From: Cymbidium sinense
Lineage: Eukaryota; Streptophyta; Magnoliopsida; Asparagales; Orchidaceae
Direction of reading: 5' to 3'
NCBI GenBank assembly: GCA_021442155.1
Contig: CM038222.1
Span: 22,082,923-22,146,922, forward strand
Length of the DNA stretch: 64,000 nucleotides
In this document: positions 33,047 through 45,325 of the stretch, one piece after another
How the letters are laid out: each line of letters starts with the position of its first letter
How positions within the stretch are numbered: the first letter of the stretch is position 1
The notes under the pieces: model-generated
What the model was told of the DNA's origin: nothing
The model's input: only the letters and a program-made list of their open reading frames with translations
The model's database searches: none
Position numbers and translations under genes: made by a program

Positions 33047-36000
33047 CAAAAATCCTAAACCCTAAACTAAAACCAGAACACTAGACATAAAACCTAAACC
33101 CTTAATTCTAAACCCTAAACCCTAAACCTTTAATTCTAAACATAAACCCTAAATTCTAAACAAACCCTATAAACTCTAAACCCTAAGCCCTAAACCCTAA
33201 ACCTTAAAACCTAAAACCCTAAACCCTAAACCCTAAAACCTACAACCCTAAACCCTAAACCCTAAACCCTAAACCCTAATCCCCAAACCCTAAACCCTAT
33301 ATCCTAAACCCTAAACCCTAAACCCTAAAAACCTAAAAACCTAAACCTAAAATAAATAAAACCTAAAAATAAACTAAATAAGAAAATAAACCTAAATAAA
33401 ATGAAATAAATAAAATAAAACAAAACCTAAACTAAAACCTAGACGTGAACCTAAATCTAAAAATAAAATAAAATAAAAAATAAAAATTAAACTAAAATAA
33501 AATAAATAAAAACCTAAAGTAAACAAAAAATAAAACAAACCTAAAAATTATAAACCTAAATAAAATAAAAACTAAATGTAAAATAAAAATAAAATAAAAT
33601 AAAAACCTAAACCTAAAAAATAAACCTAAAAATAAATAAAAAATAAAACCTAAATCCTTAACTAAAAAAAACCTAAACCTAAAATAAATAAAATAAAATA
33701 AACCTAAACCTAAACAAAAATAAACTAAATAGAATAAATAAAACCTAAACCTAAACCTTAAATAAACTAAACCTAAATCCTAAACTAAATAAAATAAAAT
33801 ATAATAAAAATAAACCTAAACCTAAACTAAAAAATAAAACCTAAAAATAAACCTAAAATAAAAACCTAAAACCTAAACCTAAAAAAATAGAATTAAAATC
33901 TAAACCTAAACCTAAGAATAAAAAATAAAACCTAAACCTAAAAAATAAAATAAAAATATAACTAAACTAAATACTAAACATAAACCTAAACCTATTCCTA
34001 AAAAATAAACTAAAAAAAAAACCTAAACTAAAAAAATAAACCTAAAATAAATAAACCAAACTTAATAAAAATAAAAAATAAACTTAAATAAAAATAAAAA
34101 TAAAACAAACTAAATAAAGATAAATAAAAATAAATAAACCTAAACCTAAACTAAAATAAACTAAAATAAAATAAATAAAACCTAACCCTAAACCTAAAAT
34201 AAACTAAACCTAAACTTAAACCTAATTTATAAAAAATAAAATAAACTAAAAATAAACCTAAACTTAAACTAAAAAATAAAACCTAAAAATAAACCTAAAA
34301 TGAAAACCTAAAATCTAAACCTAAAAATAAATAAACTAAAATAAATGAGCTAAATAAATTTGAACCTACAAGTTTATATAATTTTAAAAAAATAAAAAAT
34401 AAAAAAACCCTAACCCTAAAACTAACGCTAAACCCTAAACCCTGAACCCTAAACCTACAACCATAAACCCTAAAGCCTAAACCTTAAAACCCTAAACTCT
34501 TAACTCTAAACCCTAAACTTAAAATAAATAAAAAAACTTAAACCCTAACCTAAAGAAAACTTAACCAAAAATAAAATTAAAATAAACCAAAACCTAAACT
34601 AAATTAAACTAAACTAAAATAAATAAAACATAAACCTAAACCTAAACCTAAACCTAAACTAAATAAAATAAAATAAACTAAAAATAAACCTAAACCTAAA
34701 CTATAAAATAAAACCTAAAACCTAAACCTAAAAAAATAAATAAAAACCTAAACCTAAATATAAAAATAAAAAAATAAAACCTAATCCTAAAAAATAAAAT
34801 AAAAATAAAACTAAACTATAAAATAAACATAAACCTAAACCAAAACCTAAACCTAAAAAATAAATAAACATTTAAAACCTAATTGAAAATAAATAAAATA
34901 AACTAAATAAAAATAAAAATAAACCTAAATCAAAATAAAAAATGAGTTAAAGTAAAATAAATATAGAAAAAACTAAATAAACCTAAACCTACCATTTTAC
35001 TTAATTTTAAAAAAATAAAAAACCCTAACCGTAAATCCTAAACCCTAAACTCTAAACCCTAAGCCTATAACCTAAACCCTAAACACTAAATGATAAAACC
35101 ATAGACCCTAAAACCCTAAAAGCTCAACCCTAAGCCCTAAATCCTAATCCCTAAATCCCTAAACCCTAAACCCTAAACCCTAAACCTAAAGCCTTAAGCC
35201 TAAACCGAAAGCCTAAAAAACCCTAAACCCTAAAGCCTAAACACTAAATAAACCCTAAACCCTAAACCCTAAAACCCTAAACCCTAAATCCTAAACCCTA
35301 AACCGTAAACCATGAAAGCTAAAAATCTAAAAACCTAAACCTAAACTAAATAAAACCTAAAAATAAAAAATAAAAAAATCTAAACCTAAATAAAATAAAA
35401 TAATAACCTAAACTAAAACCTAAACCTAAACCTAAAAATAAAATAAAATAAACTAACTAAAAAAATAAAAATAAAATAAATAAAAACCAAAATTAAACTA
35501 AAAAATAAAATAAACATAAGAGAAAAAAACCCAAATAAATTAAAAATTAAACATAAATAAAAATAAAATAAACCTGAAATAAACCTAAAATAAAATAAAA
35601 TAAAAATTAAATAAAAGCCTAAACATAAAAAGTAAACCTATAAATAAAACCAAAACCTAAACTAAAAAAACATAATCCTAAAATAGAAATAAACCTAAAC
35701 ATAAACTAAAATAAACTAAACTAAAATAAATAAAACTTAAACCTAAACCTAAACCCTAAACTAAATAAAATAAAAGAAATTAAAAATAAACTGAAACCTA
35801 AATAAAAAAATAAAACTTAAAAATAAACCTAAAATAGAAACCTAAAACCTAAAATTAAAAAATAAAAATAAAAATCTAAGCCTAATCATAAAATAAATAA
35901 AAAACTTAAACTTAAAAAGTAAATTAAAAATAAAACTCAACTAAAAAATAAACCTAAACCTAACCTTAATCCAAAAAAATAAACTAAAATAAAATACCAA

Positions 36001-36137
36001 AACTAAAATAAAAAACCTAAACTAAAATAAAAAAACCTAAAATAAATAAACTAAACTAAATATAAATAAATAAACTTAAATAAAAATAAAAACTAAAATA
36101 AACTAAAATAAACAAAAATAAACTAAAAAAACAAAAT
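33047..36137 (+). repeat. CCCTAAA tracts and degenerate domains, motifs at 34363 and 34988
   Basis: CCCTAAA at 33100-33330 (near-perfect at 33205-33330), degenerate domain, motif at 34363, short tract to 34530, degenerate domain, motif at 34988, CCCTAAA at 35020-35310, then a degenerate domain ending at the GRP 3'UTR stub. From about 35150 it is the left copy of the ~3.7 kb higher-order repeat. Confidence 0.87.
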
Positions 36138-36178
36138 AACCAAAAGAAGAAATGTAAATCAATGTTTCTCTGAAAAGA
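36138..36178 (+). pseudogene. GRP 3'UTR stub (tail only), copy T1
   Basis: Only the last ~40 bp of the GRP 3'UTR remain (CAAAAGAAGAAATGTAAATC, then AATGTTTCTCTG and an A-rich end). The flanking telomere-like words after it (CTAAACTAAAACTTGAACCC) match those after full GRP copies. Shares the GTAAATC variant with stub T2. Confidence 0.85.
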
Positions 36179-39100
36179 CCCAAAAACCTAAACCCTAAAC
36201 TAAAACTTGAACCCTAAACCTAAAACTTAATCCTAAACCCTAAACCCTAAAACCCTAAACCCTCAACCTTAAACCCAAACCCTAAACCCTAAACCCTAAA
36301 CCCTAAACCCTAAACCTTAAACTAACTCTAAACCCTAAACCCTAAAAAGCTAAATACCTAAACCTAAACTAATTGAAACATAAAAAAAATCTAAACCAAA
36401 ATAAAATTAAGAAATATAATAAAATAAAAACATAAATAAAAAAAACTTAAACTTATACCTAAAAAGAAAATAAAATAAAAAATAAAAACATGAACCCCTA
36501 AACCTAAAACTTAAACCCTAAACCCTAAACCCTAGACCCTAAACCCTAAAAACCCTAAACACTAAACCCTAAATCCTAAACCCTAAACCCTAAAATCCTA
36601 AACCCTAAACCCTAAAGCCTAAAACATAAACCCAAAACCCAAAATCCTAAACCCTAAAAGCTAAAAACCTAAACCTAAACTAATTAAAACCTAAAAATGA
36701 AATAAATAAAAAAATCTAAACCAAAATAAAATAAAAACATAAACTAAATCTTAAACCTAAACCTAAACCTAAAAAGAAAATAAAATAAACAATAAAAACT
36801 AAAGTAAAATAAATAATAATTAAAACTAAAGAAAAAATAAAAAACCTAAATAAAATAAAATGTAAACTTATAATAAAAATAAAATTAACTTAAAATAAAA
36901 TAGAATAAAAATGAAATAAAAACCTAAACCTAAATTATAAAACTAAAAATAAAACTTAAAAATAAATAAATAATATAACCAAAACCATAAACTATAAATA
37001 AAACCTAAACCTAAATAAAAAAAATAAAACAACCTAAACCTAAACTAAAATTAATAAAACCTAAACATAAACCTAAAATAAACTAAACCTAGACCAAAAA
37101 CTAAACTAAATAAATAAAATCTAAGCCATAAACTAAAAAAAGAAACTAAACCTAAAATAAAAATAAAATAAACCTAAACCTAAATTAAAATAAAATAAAC
37201 TAAAGTAAATAAAACCTAAACCTAAACCTAGACCTAAACTAAAATAAATAAATAAACTAAAAATAAGCCTAAACTGAAAAATAAAACCTAAAAATAAATT
37301 TAAAATAAGAATCTAAAACGAAAACCTAGAAAAATCAAATAAAAACCTAAATCGAAACCTAAAATTAAAAAAAATATAAACCTAAAAAATAAAATATAAA
37401 AAACTAAAATAAAGAATAAACCTTAACCTAAAAAATAAACTAAAATTAAAATTACTAAACTCAAATAAATAAACTAAAAATAAATAAGCTAAGTTAAATA
37501 AAAATAAAAATAAACTTAAATCAAAATAAAAAATAAACTAAATAATCCTAAACATACAAGTTTACTTAATTTAAAAATTTTAAAAAAAAGAAAAAAAACC
37601 TAATGCTAAACCCTAAAACCCTAAACCCTAAACCTTAAACCCTAAACCCTAAACCCTAAACCCTAAACCCTAAACCCTAAAACATACAACCCAAAACAAT
37701 AAACCCTAAACTACAAACCCAAAAAACCTAAACCCTAAAAGCTAAACCATAATTCGTAAACCATAAACCCTAAAAACCTAAACTAAACAAAACCTAAAAA
37801 TTAAATAAATAAAAAAGCCTAAACTTTAAAAAAATAACTAAAATAAAATGAAATAAAATCTTAAACTAAAACCTAAACCTAAACCTAAATTTAAAAATAA
37901 AATAAAATAATAAATAAAAATTGAAATAAAATAAATAAAAACCTAAACTATGCTAAAAAATAAAATAAACCTAAAAATAAAAAACCCAAATAAAATAAAA
38001 ACTAATCATAAAATAAAAATAAAATAAACCTAAAATAAAATAAAATAAATAATAAATAATAACCTAAACCAAAAAATAAACGTAAAAATATAACATTAAA
38101 AATAAATAAAAAGTAAAACTTAAATTCGAAACTAAAAAAAAACCTAAACCTAAATTAAAGAAAAGAAAATAAACTAAAATAAAATAAAACCAAAACCTAA
38201 ACTAAATTAAACATAAACCCTAAACTATCCAAAATAAAATAAACCTAAACTAAACTAAAAGAATGAAATAATCTTAAGAATAAAAAAATAAATAAAATAA
38301 AAGCTAAACTATAAATAAAAATAAAATAAACCTAAAATAAAATAAAATAAAAACTAATTAAAAACCTAAACCTAAAAATAAATGAAAAATAAAACCTAAA
38401 CCCCAAAACTAAAAAAAACCATAACCTAAAATAAAAGTAAAACAAGTCAAAACCTAAACCAAAATAAACTAAACTAAAATAAATAAAACCTAAAACTAAA
38501 CCTAAACTAAATAAAATAAAATAAACTAAAAATAAACCTAAACCTAAACTAAAAAAACTAAAACCTATAATAAACCTCAAATAAAATCATTAACCTAAAC
38601 ATAAAAAAATAAAGTAAAAACCTAAACCTAAAAATAAAAATAAATAAAACCTAATCCTAAAAATTAAAATTAAAATAAAACTAAACTAAGAAATAAACAT
38701 AAACCTAAGCATGAACTTTAACTTAAAAAATAAATTAAAATAAAAAACCTAAACTAAAATAAATAAAGTTAAAATAAATCAAAATAGGAAATAAAATAAA
38801 TTAAAATAAATAAAAAATAAACAAAATAAACCTAAACTCGCAATTTTAAAATGTAAAAAAATTAAAAAAATAAATAAAATAAACCTAAACCCTAAACCCT
38901 AAATCCTAAACCATAAACCCTAAACCCTAAACCCTAAGCCCTAAAAACCTAAAAACCTTAAATCCTAAAGCCTAAACACTAAACCCTAAACCCTAAACCC
39001 TAAAACCCTAAACCCTAAACTTTAAACCGTAAACCTTGTACCCTAAATATTTAAAAACCTAAACTTAAACTAAGTAAAACTTGAAAATAAAAAATAAAAA

Positions 39101-39861
39101 AATTTAAACCTAAATAAAATATTAAAAATTAAATAATATAAAAACCTAAACTAAAACCTAAACCTAAACCTAAAAATAAAATAAAATAAATTAACTAAAA
39201 GGAACAAAAATAAAATAAATAAAAACCAAAATTATACTAAAAAAATAAAATAAACTTTATAGCAAAAAAACCTAAATAAAATAAAAACTAAATGTAAAAT
39301 AAAAATAAATAAACCTAAAATACAATAAAATAAAACTAAATAAAAGGCTAAAGATAAAAAGTAAACTTAAAAATAAAACCTAAACCTAGACTAAGAAAAA
39401 CCTAATCTTAAATGAAAATAAAATAACTAAAATAAAATAAACCTAAACCTAAACTAAAGTAAACTAAACTAAATTAAATAAAACCTAAACCTAGACCTAA
39501 ACCCTAAATAAAATAAAATAAAAGAAATTAAAAATAAACTTAAACCTAAATAAAGAAAATAAAACTTAAAAATAAACCTAAAATAAAAAAATTAAAACCT
39601 ACACCTAAAAAAATTTAATAAAAATGTAAAATAAAAAATAAAATTGAAATCAAAAAAATAAAATAAAAATAAACCTATACCTAAACCTAATCCAAAAAAT
39701 ATACTAAAATAAAATTCTTAAACTAAAGTAAAAAACCTTGACTAAAATAAATAAAACTAAAATAAATAAACTAAACTAAATAAACATAAAAAATAAACAT
39801 AAAAAATAAAAAATAAAATAAACTAAAATAAATAAAAAATAAACTAAATAAATTAATTAAA
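36179..39861 (+). repeat. CCCTAAA tracts and degenerate domains, motifs at 37553 and 38835
   Basis: CCCTAAA at 36185-36350 and 36490-36660 (two similar tracts ~300 bp apart with the same CTAAACTAATT words after them). A degenerate domain, the motif at 37553, CCCTAAA at 37595-37780 (near-perfect 37620-37680), a degenerate domain, the motif at 38835, CCCTAAA at 38885-39030 and a final degenerate domain follow. The - strand L/F-rich frame at 38332-38580 is a word-repeat artefact. Confidence 0.85.
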
Positions 39862-39909
39862 CAAAAGAAGAAATGTTGTAAATCTGAATTTATTCTCTGT
39901 TAAAAAAAA
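39862..39909 (+). pseudogene. GRP 3'UTR stub (tail only), copy T2
   Basis: CAAAAGAAGAAATGTTGTAA, then ATCTGAATTTATTCTCTG and poly(A) (TTAAAAAAAACC). Better preserved than T1. It joins the degenerate domain at the same point (AAAAGAAG), showing that both stubs descend from one truncated ancestor. Confidence 0.88.
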
Positions 39910-40935
39910 CCAAAAAACATTAAACCTTAAACTAAAACTTAAACCCAAAACCCTAAACCTTAAAAATTGTAAACCCAAAACCCAAAGCCCAAAACACAAA
40001 ATCCTAAAACCCTAAACCCTCAACCTTAAACTCTAAGACCTAAATGCTAAACACAAAACCCTAAACCCTAAACCTTAAACTAACCCTAAACACTAAAAAG
40101 CTAAAAACCTAAACCTAAACTAATTAAAACCTAAAAATAAGATAAATAAAAAAATCTAAACCAAAATAAAAATAAAATAAAATAAAATAATAAACTAAAA
40201 CCTAAACCTAAACATAAACTTAAACCTAAACCTAAAATGAAAATAAAATAAAAAATAAAAACTTAAATAAAATAAAATAAATAAAAACCTAAACTGAACT
40301 AAAAAAAATAAAAAACCTAAATAAAAATAAAATTAACCTAAAATAAAATAAAATAAAAACTAAATAAAAACTAAATAAAAACTTAAACCTAAATAATAAA
40401 CCTAAAAATAGGTAATAGATAAAACCTAAACCTAAACCTAAAATAAAAATAAAATAAACTTAAATCTAAACTTAAATAAATAAAACCTAAACCTAAAATA
40501 AAATAAAATAAAATAAAATAAACTTAAAATAAGCTTAAACTATAAAAATAAAATCTAAAAATAAACCTAAAAATAAAAAATAAAACCTAAACCTAAAACT
40601 AAACTAAAAAATAAAATAAACCTAAACCTAAACCAAAAAAATAAACTAAAATAAAAAAAACCTAAACTCAAATAAATAAACTAATCCAAATAAAATGAAA
40701 ATAAACTTAAATAAAAATAAAGAAGAACATAAACTAAATGAACTTAAATCTACTGCTTTAATTTAAAAAAAAAAGAACATCAACCCTAAACCATAAACCC
40801 TAAACCCTAAAACTAACCTTAAACCCAAAACAAAACTTAAACCCTAAACCCCAAAATAACCCTAAACCCTAAACCTACAACCATAAACCCAAAACCCTAA
40901 ACCTACAACCCTAAACCTTAAAAAACCTAAACCCA
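39910..40935 (+). repeat. CCCTAAA tract, degenerate domain, motif, CCCTAAA tract
   Basis: CCCTAAA-type at 39910-40100, degenerate to 40745, decayed motif at 40748, CCCTAAA at 40780-40935 ending at the LINE fragment. Confidence 0.85.
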
Positions 40936-40956
40936 CTTACTGCATCTTTTGTTATC

Positions 40957-41304
40957 TTTGCTGAATTAATGGTTGTCAACAAAGCTATTGAGATTTGCTT
41001 ACAAAATGGTTGGCTTAATATCTAGATTGAGGTGGATGCTCTCTTGCTGATTGATATGTTGACTTCCACCAAGGTGGGAAATACAGATTTGTATTACCTC
41101 CTTAATCATACTAGAGCTCTCCTATCTCAAGTTTATTTCAAAATCACTCATGTTTGGCGCAATGGAAATGTGTGTGATGATTGCCATGATAATCTAGGTG
41201 CTAGATTAAATGACATAACTTTCTTTGATCAGCTTAATCTTCTTAAACATTTGTGTGGATTGGTTAATTTGGATAATACTGGATTACCCTATCTCAGGGA
41301 TTAG
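40957..41304 (+). pseudogene. RNase H-like domain of a LINE (RVT_3 type)
   Basis: About 116 codons in one frame. FAELMVVNKAIEICLQNGW holds the conserved AE, followed by an in-frame TAG at 41023-41025. Then come IEVDALLLIDML (Asp strand), FKITHVWRNGNVCDD (the HVxRxGNxxAD box, with the final Asp kept) and the end LPYLRD before TAG at 41302-41304. This matches the plant LINE/RVT_3 RNase H that removes RNA from RNA-DNA hybrids. The internal stop and the 5' loss make it a pseudogene. It could also come from a host RVT_3 pseudogene, but the retroelement setting favours a LINE. Confidence 0.78.
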
Positions 41305-42700
41305 TCTCATTTTATGCTTTTTGGTCTGGTAATGATTTTTCCTTACCTGTATGTTCAACCTTTGTTTTATTTATGTTGCAACTTAGTTTTTCTGATGCAT
41401 TTCCCTAAAACTACTATATGGTTATCCTTTGATGGAGGCTCTTGCCTTTGTAGTCTCAGTTGTTGGTTTATTATTAATTATTCAGCTACTTGTTGGGTTT
41501 TATTGTCTTTGTTTTTTCCCTTATTGAATGGGGTTGTGCTTCCTGTTTCCCTAATCCGCTAATTTGTGCTGCCCCTTTTCCTAATCTGCAGGGATAGATT
41601 ATGTATTTTGATAGCCATCATTCTGTTTCATTGCATGATTGGGACTATTTCTTGCATCCCATTCCTACTATCTTTATTGATACTGTTTGCCTAGCTGCTG
41701 GTCTATTTTCCCTCGATTTGAAGGATTTAATGATGTATTATTTTTTGTTCCCCCTTTATTTCAATGCAGAAATGGTCTGCCAACATTACTCTCTATCGGG
41801 TTCAATATTTAGTTTACTATTTTGGCTACTGGCTGAATGGTCTTTCAAGTTTTTATCTTTAGCAGGCTAACTATTGCGGTTGGTTTTTTGAGTGGTCTTT
41901 TTTTATGTTGTTTACTATGTGGTTAACCATATTATTTGTGCCTTTGTGATATGGGTATATCTGTTACTTCATTTCCCTCTTGGATCTTTTAGACTTGTGC
42001 AATTACTGTTGTGATCATGCTATTATCAAGGTGATTGTTAACATCTGTATTGCTAACACTAAATGTCTCTCCTCTTTACAGGGCTATTTTCCTGGCCAAG
42101 AGGTTTCATTTGGGTAGGGATATTTTTACTTATATGCTGAATGGTTTTTTGGATTACTATGTCCATGAGGCTGAATATTGTGTTTGGATTCATGCCTGGC
42201 CTTTTGTTCTGATGATTTCCATGTGGTTAACCTCATTATCTGTGGCTATGCTGTATGGATTTATCAGCTGGTTGCATTTTACTCTTGGCTCTAATAGACA
42301 TGTATATTTATTATTGTGATCATGTTATTGATAAGGTGGATGTGGCCAAGATGTTTCATCTTGGTAGGGATGTTATTAGCTGTACATTCCCTTGCAATGT
42401 TGGCATTTATTGGTGATACTTATCTTATATGGGATTGGTGTCATCCCTTTACCATTTTGATCTATGTTGCCTTCTTTTCTATAGTGTATGTGGCTATATT
42501 TTGGTATGCAGGTACTATAAATAAAATGATTTTCTTCCAATGTCTACTGTTTCCCCCCAGGTTTGTATTAGCACTTATGATGTAACCCTTCATTGGAAGT
42601 TTGGATGCTCATGTTTGTGGCTGCCCCAATTTTATGTGACTAAGCCTGAGCCCATTCCCACACACTACTCTATAATTCTCTCATTTTATTTTGATTTTAC
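41305..42700 (+). other. T-rich region 3' of the RNase H domain with ~304 bp internal repeat
   Basis: Noncoding, T-rich. Two related segments lie about 304 bp apart: CTATGTGGTTAACCATATTA near 41918 versus CATGTGGTTAACCTCATTAT near 42221, and GTGATCATGCTATTATCAAG near 42012 versus GTGATCATGTTATTGATAAG near 42317. Hydrophobic open frames of 70-94 codons here arise from T-richness and are not proposed as genes. Confidence 0.5.
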
Positions 42701-43700
42701 TTTTAATTTGAGTTGTATCACTTTAATTGTGCTAAACTCTAAACTCAACTAAATCAAACTTAACCTGAAATCAAGCCAACTAAACTCAATTGGTCCACTT
42801 GACCAAAAGTGGCCAATTTGACTTATTTGGGCCAAGTTCTAATCCTACCCAAATTGGATTGAACCAAACCAACAAAACCTCCCATCATGATTGTTAATCA
42901 CCCTAGCTTGATCAATTGTCACAAATTGGGTCAAACCAAGTCAACTTGGTTATTTGACCAAGTCAACCCTTAACCCATATGAACCTAAACTAGCCAAATT
43001 GCAACCTAAGCCAATTCCTTTGAAACCAATGATTCATACCAAATCAAAATCAATATTTGAATATGACTTGACCTTTAATTGAATCAAACCAAACCTAATT
43101 GGCCCTCTTGACCTAAGTTGACCCAAATTGACCTAAATGACTAAACTGGGTCAAATCAAAATATAAACCAAATTGATTGCAACCAATGACTCAAATTCAT
43201 TCAAAATTGATTGTTGAACTTGACCAAGGTCATGATTGGACCTAATTGAAGTCAATTGACCTACTTAGCCCAAATTGACCTAAAGGTTCAAGTTGGCCTA
43301 AATCAAAAGAAAATTTAAATTAATTGAAACTAAAGCCTACAATCATCTTCAATTGGCCAACTAAACCCAAACCAACACCCAACCCAAGCCAATTTGGCCA
43401 ATTTGGTCAAATTGGTCAACTTAACCCATTTGACCCAAATGAATTTAAATGAGCCAAAATAAAATATAAGCCAAACTAAACCAAACTAATTAAACCAAAA
43501 CATCCCAAATAATCATATGAACTTGGCTCAATCTTTAGCTTGACCCAATTTTACCAATTTGTCAATTTTACCCAAACTAACCCAATTTGACGTAAATTAG
43601 TCAAATTGAGCCAAACCTAACCAAATCAACTCAAATTGACCTGAAATTTGGGCTAACCTTTTTGGCTCATTTCACCCCAAATTAAATCCAATGCTAAATG
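42701..43700. repeat. TTGACC/AACCAAA word-rich tract
   Basis: About 1 kb with frequent words TTGACC, CCAAATTG, GGTCAA and AACCAAAC (for example CCAAATTGACCTAAATGACT). It resembles the low-complexity U3 part of some plant LTRs. Not telomeric and not part of the unit structure. Confidence 0.5.
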
Positions 43701-45325
43701 GTCATTCTACCCTTGGGTCAAGGGCATCACATGAGACAAATCACCCATCTAAATGGTCATTTCCATTCCTTGGCCACTTGGTACTCTCTCAATGGTCCAC
43801 CTAGGCACCTAGGATGATGCCCAACTTGACCTAAGGGGTGGTTGGGTCAGCCATGACCCATGGGAGGTGAAATCACCTTACTCTCCCCATTGGAGCATTT
43901 GAAACCCATAAGACACCCATGACTCCTCCTTGGCAGCCAGCTCCACACCTTTAAATAACCAAGCCGAGCTAACTCACCTCCTTCCTCCCACCCACGACTC
44001 CCTAAGATGGTTAGCCGACCACTAGAAGCCAAACCCAATCCCACAGTTTGATCAAGATGAATGGGGGTATACATCCCCATGTTTCCACTTAAACACACAC
44101 AAAAATCATTCCTCGGATCCCTAGCTACCCAAGACAAGCCGCTAAAGCCATTCCCTAAGCTCTCAAGCTTGTTCCTTGATCGAAAAATGCCATTCCCATC
44201 CGTCTCGAAATAGGACACTCCCATTTCCAACCTTACTTACCCATTTCTCAATCAAACTCAAATTAACTTTGCACGCACCTTTCCTAGGCCTCACCGAGCA
44301 AGAATGAATTATCTCCTAAGCTTCTCGAGCACCGAAGGTGGGACTTCGACCAAAGTCAAGCTCCAAATCATCAGTTCGTGGCCTTCCGAGTGAACATCAA
44401 GAAATTGATCCAATTATTGCTCAACAAGGATTCGTCTCCACTAGATGAAGCTTCCTCAATCATTTGAGCCGTCCGTCTTGATATCCAGCGAGGTGTGCTT
44501 CCAAAATTGATCCTTAGGCAAAAATGGGTTGGAGCTTTTTGAAGGAAACTTGTATCTCATGTAATCTTGACCATTGGATACCATCTGATTGATGTTGTGA
44601 AGGTCTGGGATCCTTTTGGAGTTGATCCGAGATTAGGTAAGCTCAGATCAAGTGAGCAATGGTGGACGGACTCCATTCTCCCTCACTCGTGTGATGTTAG
44701 ATCACCCACCATCCCTTCCATGTGATCGAAATGGATGATCGTGATTAGATCCACTAGATTGATTTGATTTAATCCTATTAAGCTATGGAATTAATCATAG
44801 GTGTCCGATCATAGATCAAATAGCTGATGAGAAAGCGCATCCGCCTCCGCAAGTAGGCGCTGAGTTGGTTAAGTTTAAGTAGCCAATCCTGCGGCGTCAC
44901 GTGGAAAGTGTGCCATGTTAGTGTGCCATGTGTCACTAATAAGATTATGCTTTAATTAGACAATTAATCATTTTTAATGGCTGAAACTTCTAAAAATCAT
45001 AACAAATTATAGAGAAATAAAAAATGCAAATAAATACTCATTTTGAAGGTATTTCATAGGCGAATTAATTAAAAATGATCTTAACTAATTTTTAATAGGA
45101 ATTAAGGTTTGATTATAAAATTAATTAGCTTAATTACTTCTTAATTACTTGAGCAATTAATCCCAAAATTTGTGAGTTAATTTAATGGGATGACCTCTGA
45201 ATCCCATGATTTTCTTGGGATTTATTGCTCTTTTAATTAGGAAAATTGATCAATTAAAGCTTAACTACTCTTTTAAGTTAATTGATGATTAATTAATCCA
45301 TGAATAGTAATAAATTGGTTAATTA
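43701..45325 (+). mobile_element. Probable LTR-type retroelement remnant (no coding)
   Basis: Moderate-GC sequence (43700-44930) followed by an AT-rich end (44930-45325) that stops at AATTAACCCTAAACCC. A weak TATA-like TTTAAATAA occurs at about 43951. Together with the preceding TTGACC-rich tract it could be one gypsy LTR in + orientation, but no TG...CA ends, target-site duplication or pol are seen. The 127-codon - strand frame at 43847-44230 has no recognisable domain. Confidence 0.4.

Larger units (their letters stand above)
35150..40170 (+). repeat. Higher-order repeat, period ~3.72-3.75 kb
   Basis: The segment 35150-36420 recurs at 38880-40170. Matching landmarks: TAAAGCCTAAACACTAAA at 35231 and 38966, AAACTAAAACCTAAACC with ATAAACTAACTAAA-like words at about 35410 and 39145, GCCTAAACATAAAAAGTAAAC at about 35617 versus GGCTAAAGATAAAAAGTAAAC at about 39346, the GRP stubs at 36141 and 39862, and CTAAACTAATT at 36366 and 40118. 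Spacings are 3721-3752 bp. Confidence 0.8.
40936..42700 (+). mobile_element. LINE 3' end (RNase H domain plus T-rich 3' region)
   Basis: Non-LTR retrotransposon remnant. Only the C-terminal RNase H-like domain and the sequence downstream of it remain. EN and RT domains are absent, in line with 5' truncation typical of LINE insertion. No clear poly(A) or target-site duplication is seen at 42700, where a different noncoding sequence begins. Confidence 0.65.

Noticed and set aside
41314..42752. Series of hydrophobic open frames resembling membrane proteins after the LINE RNase H domain
   Set aside because: They arise from T-rich sequence, overlap in several frames and contain internal repeats. 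No conserved family is evident.
43847..44230. 127-codon - strand open frame in the LTR-like region
   Set aside because: No recognisable domain and no supporting homologous copy in the window. The context is a noncoding retroelement remnant.
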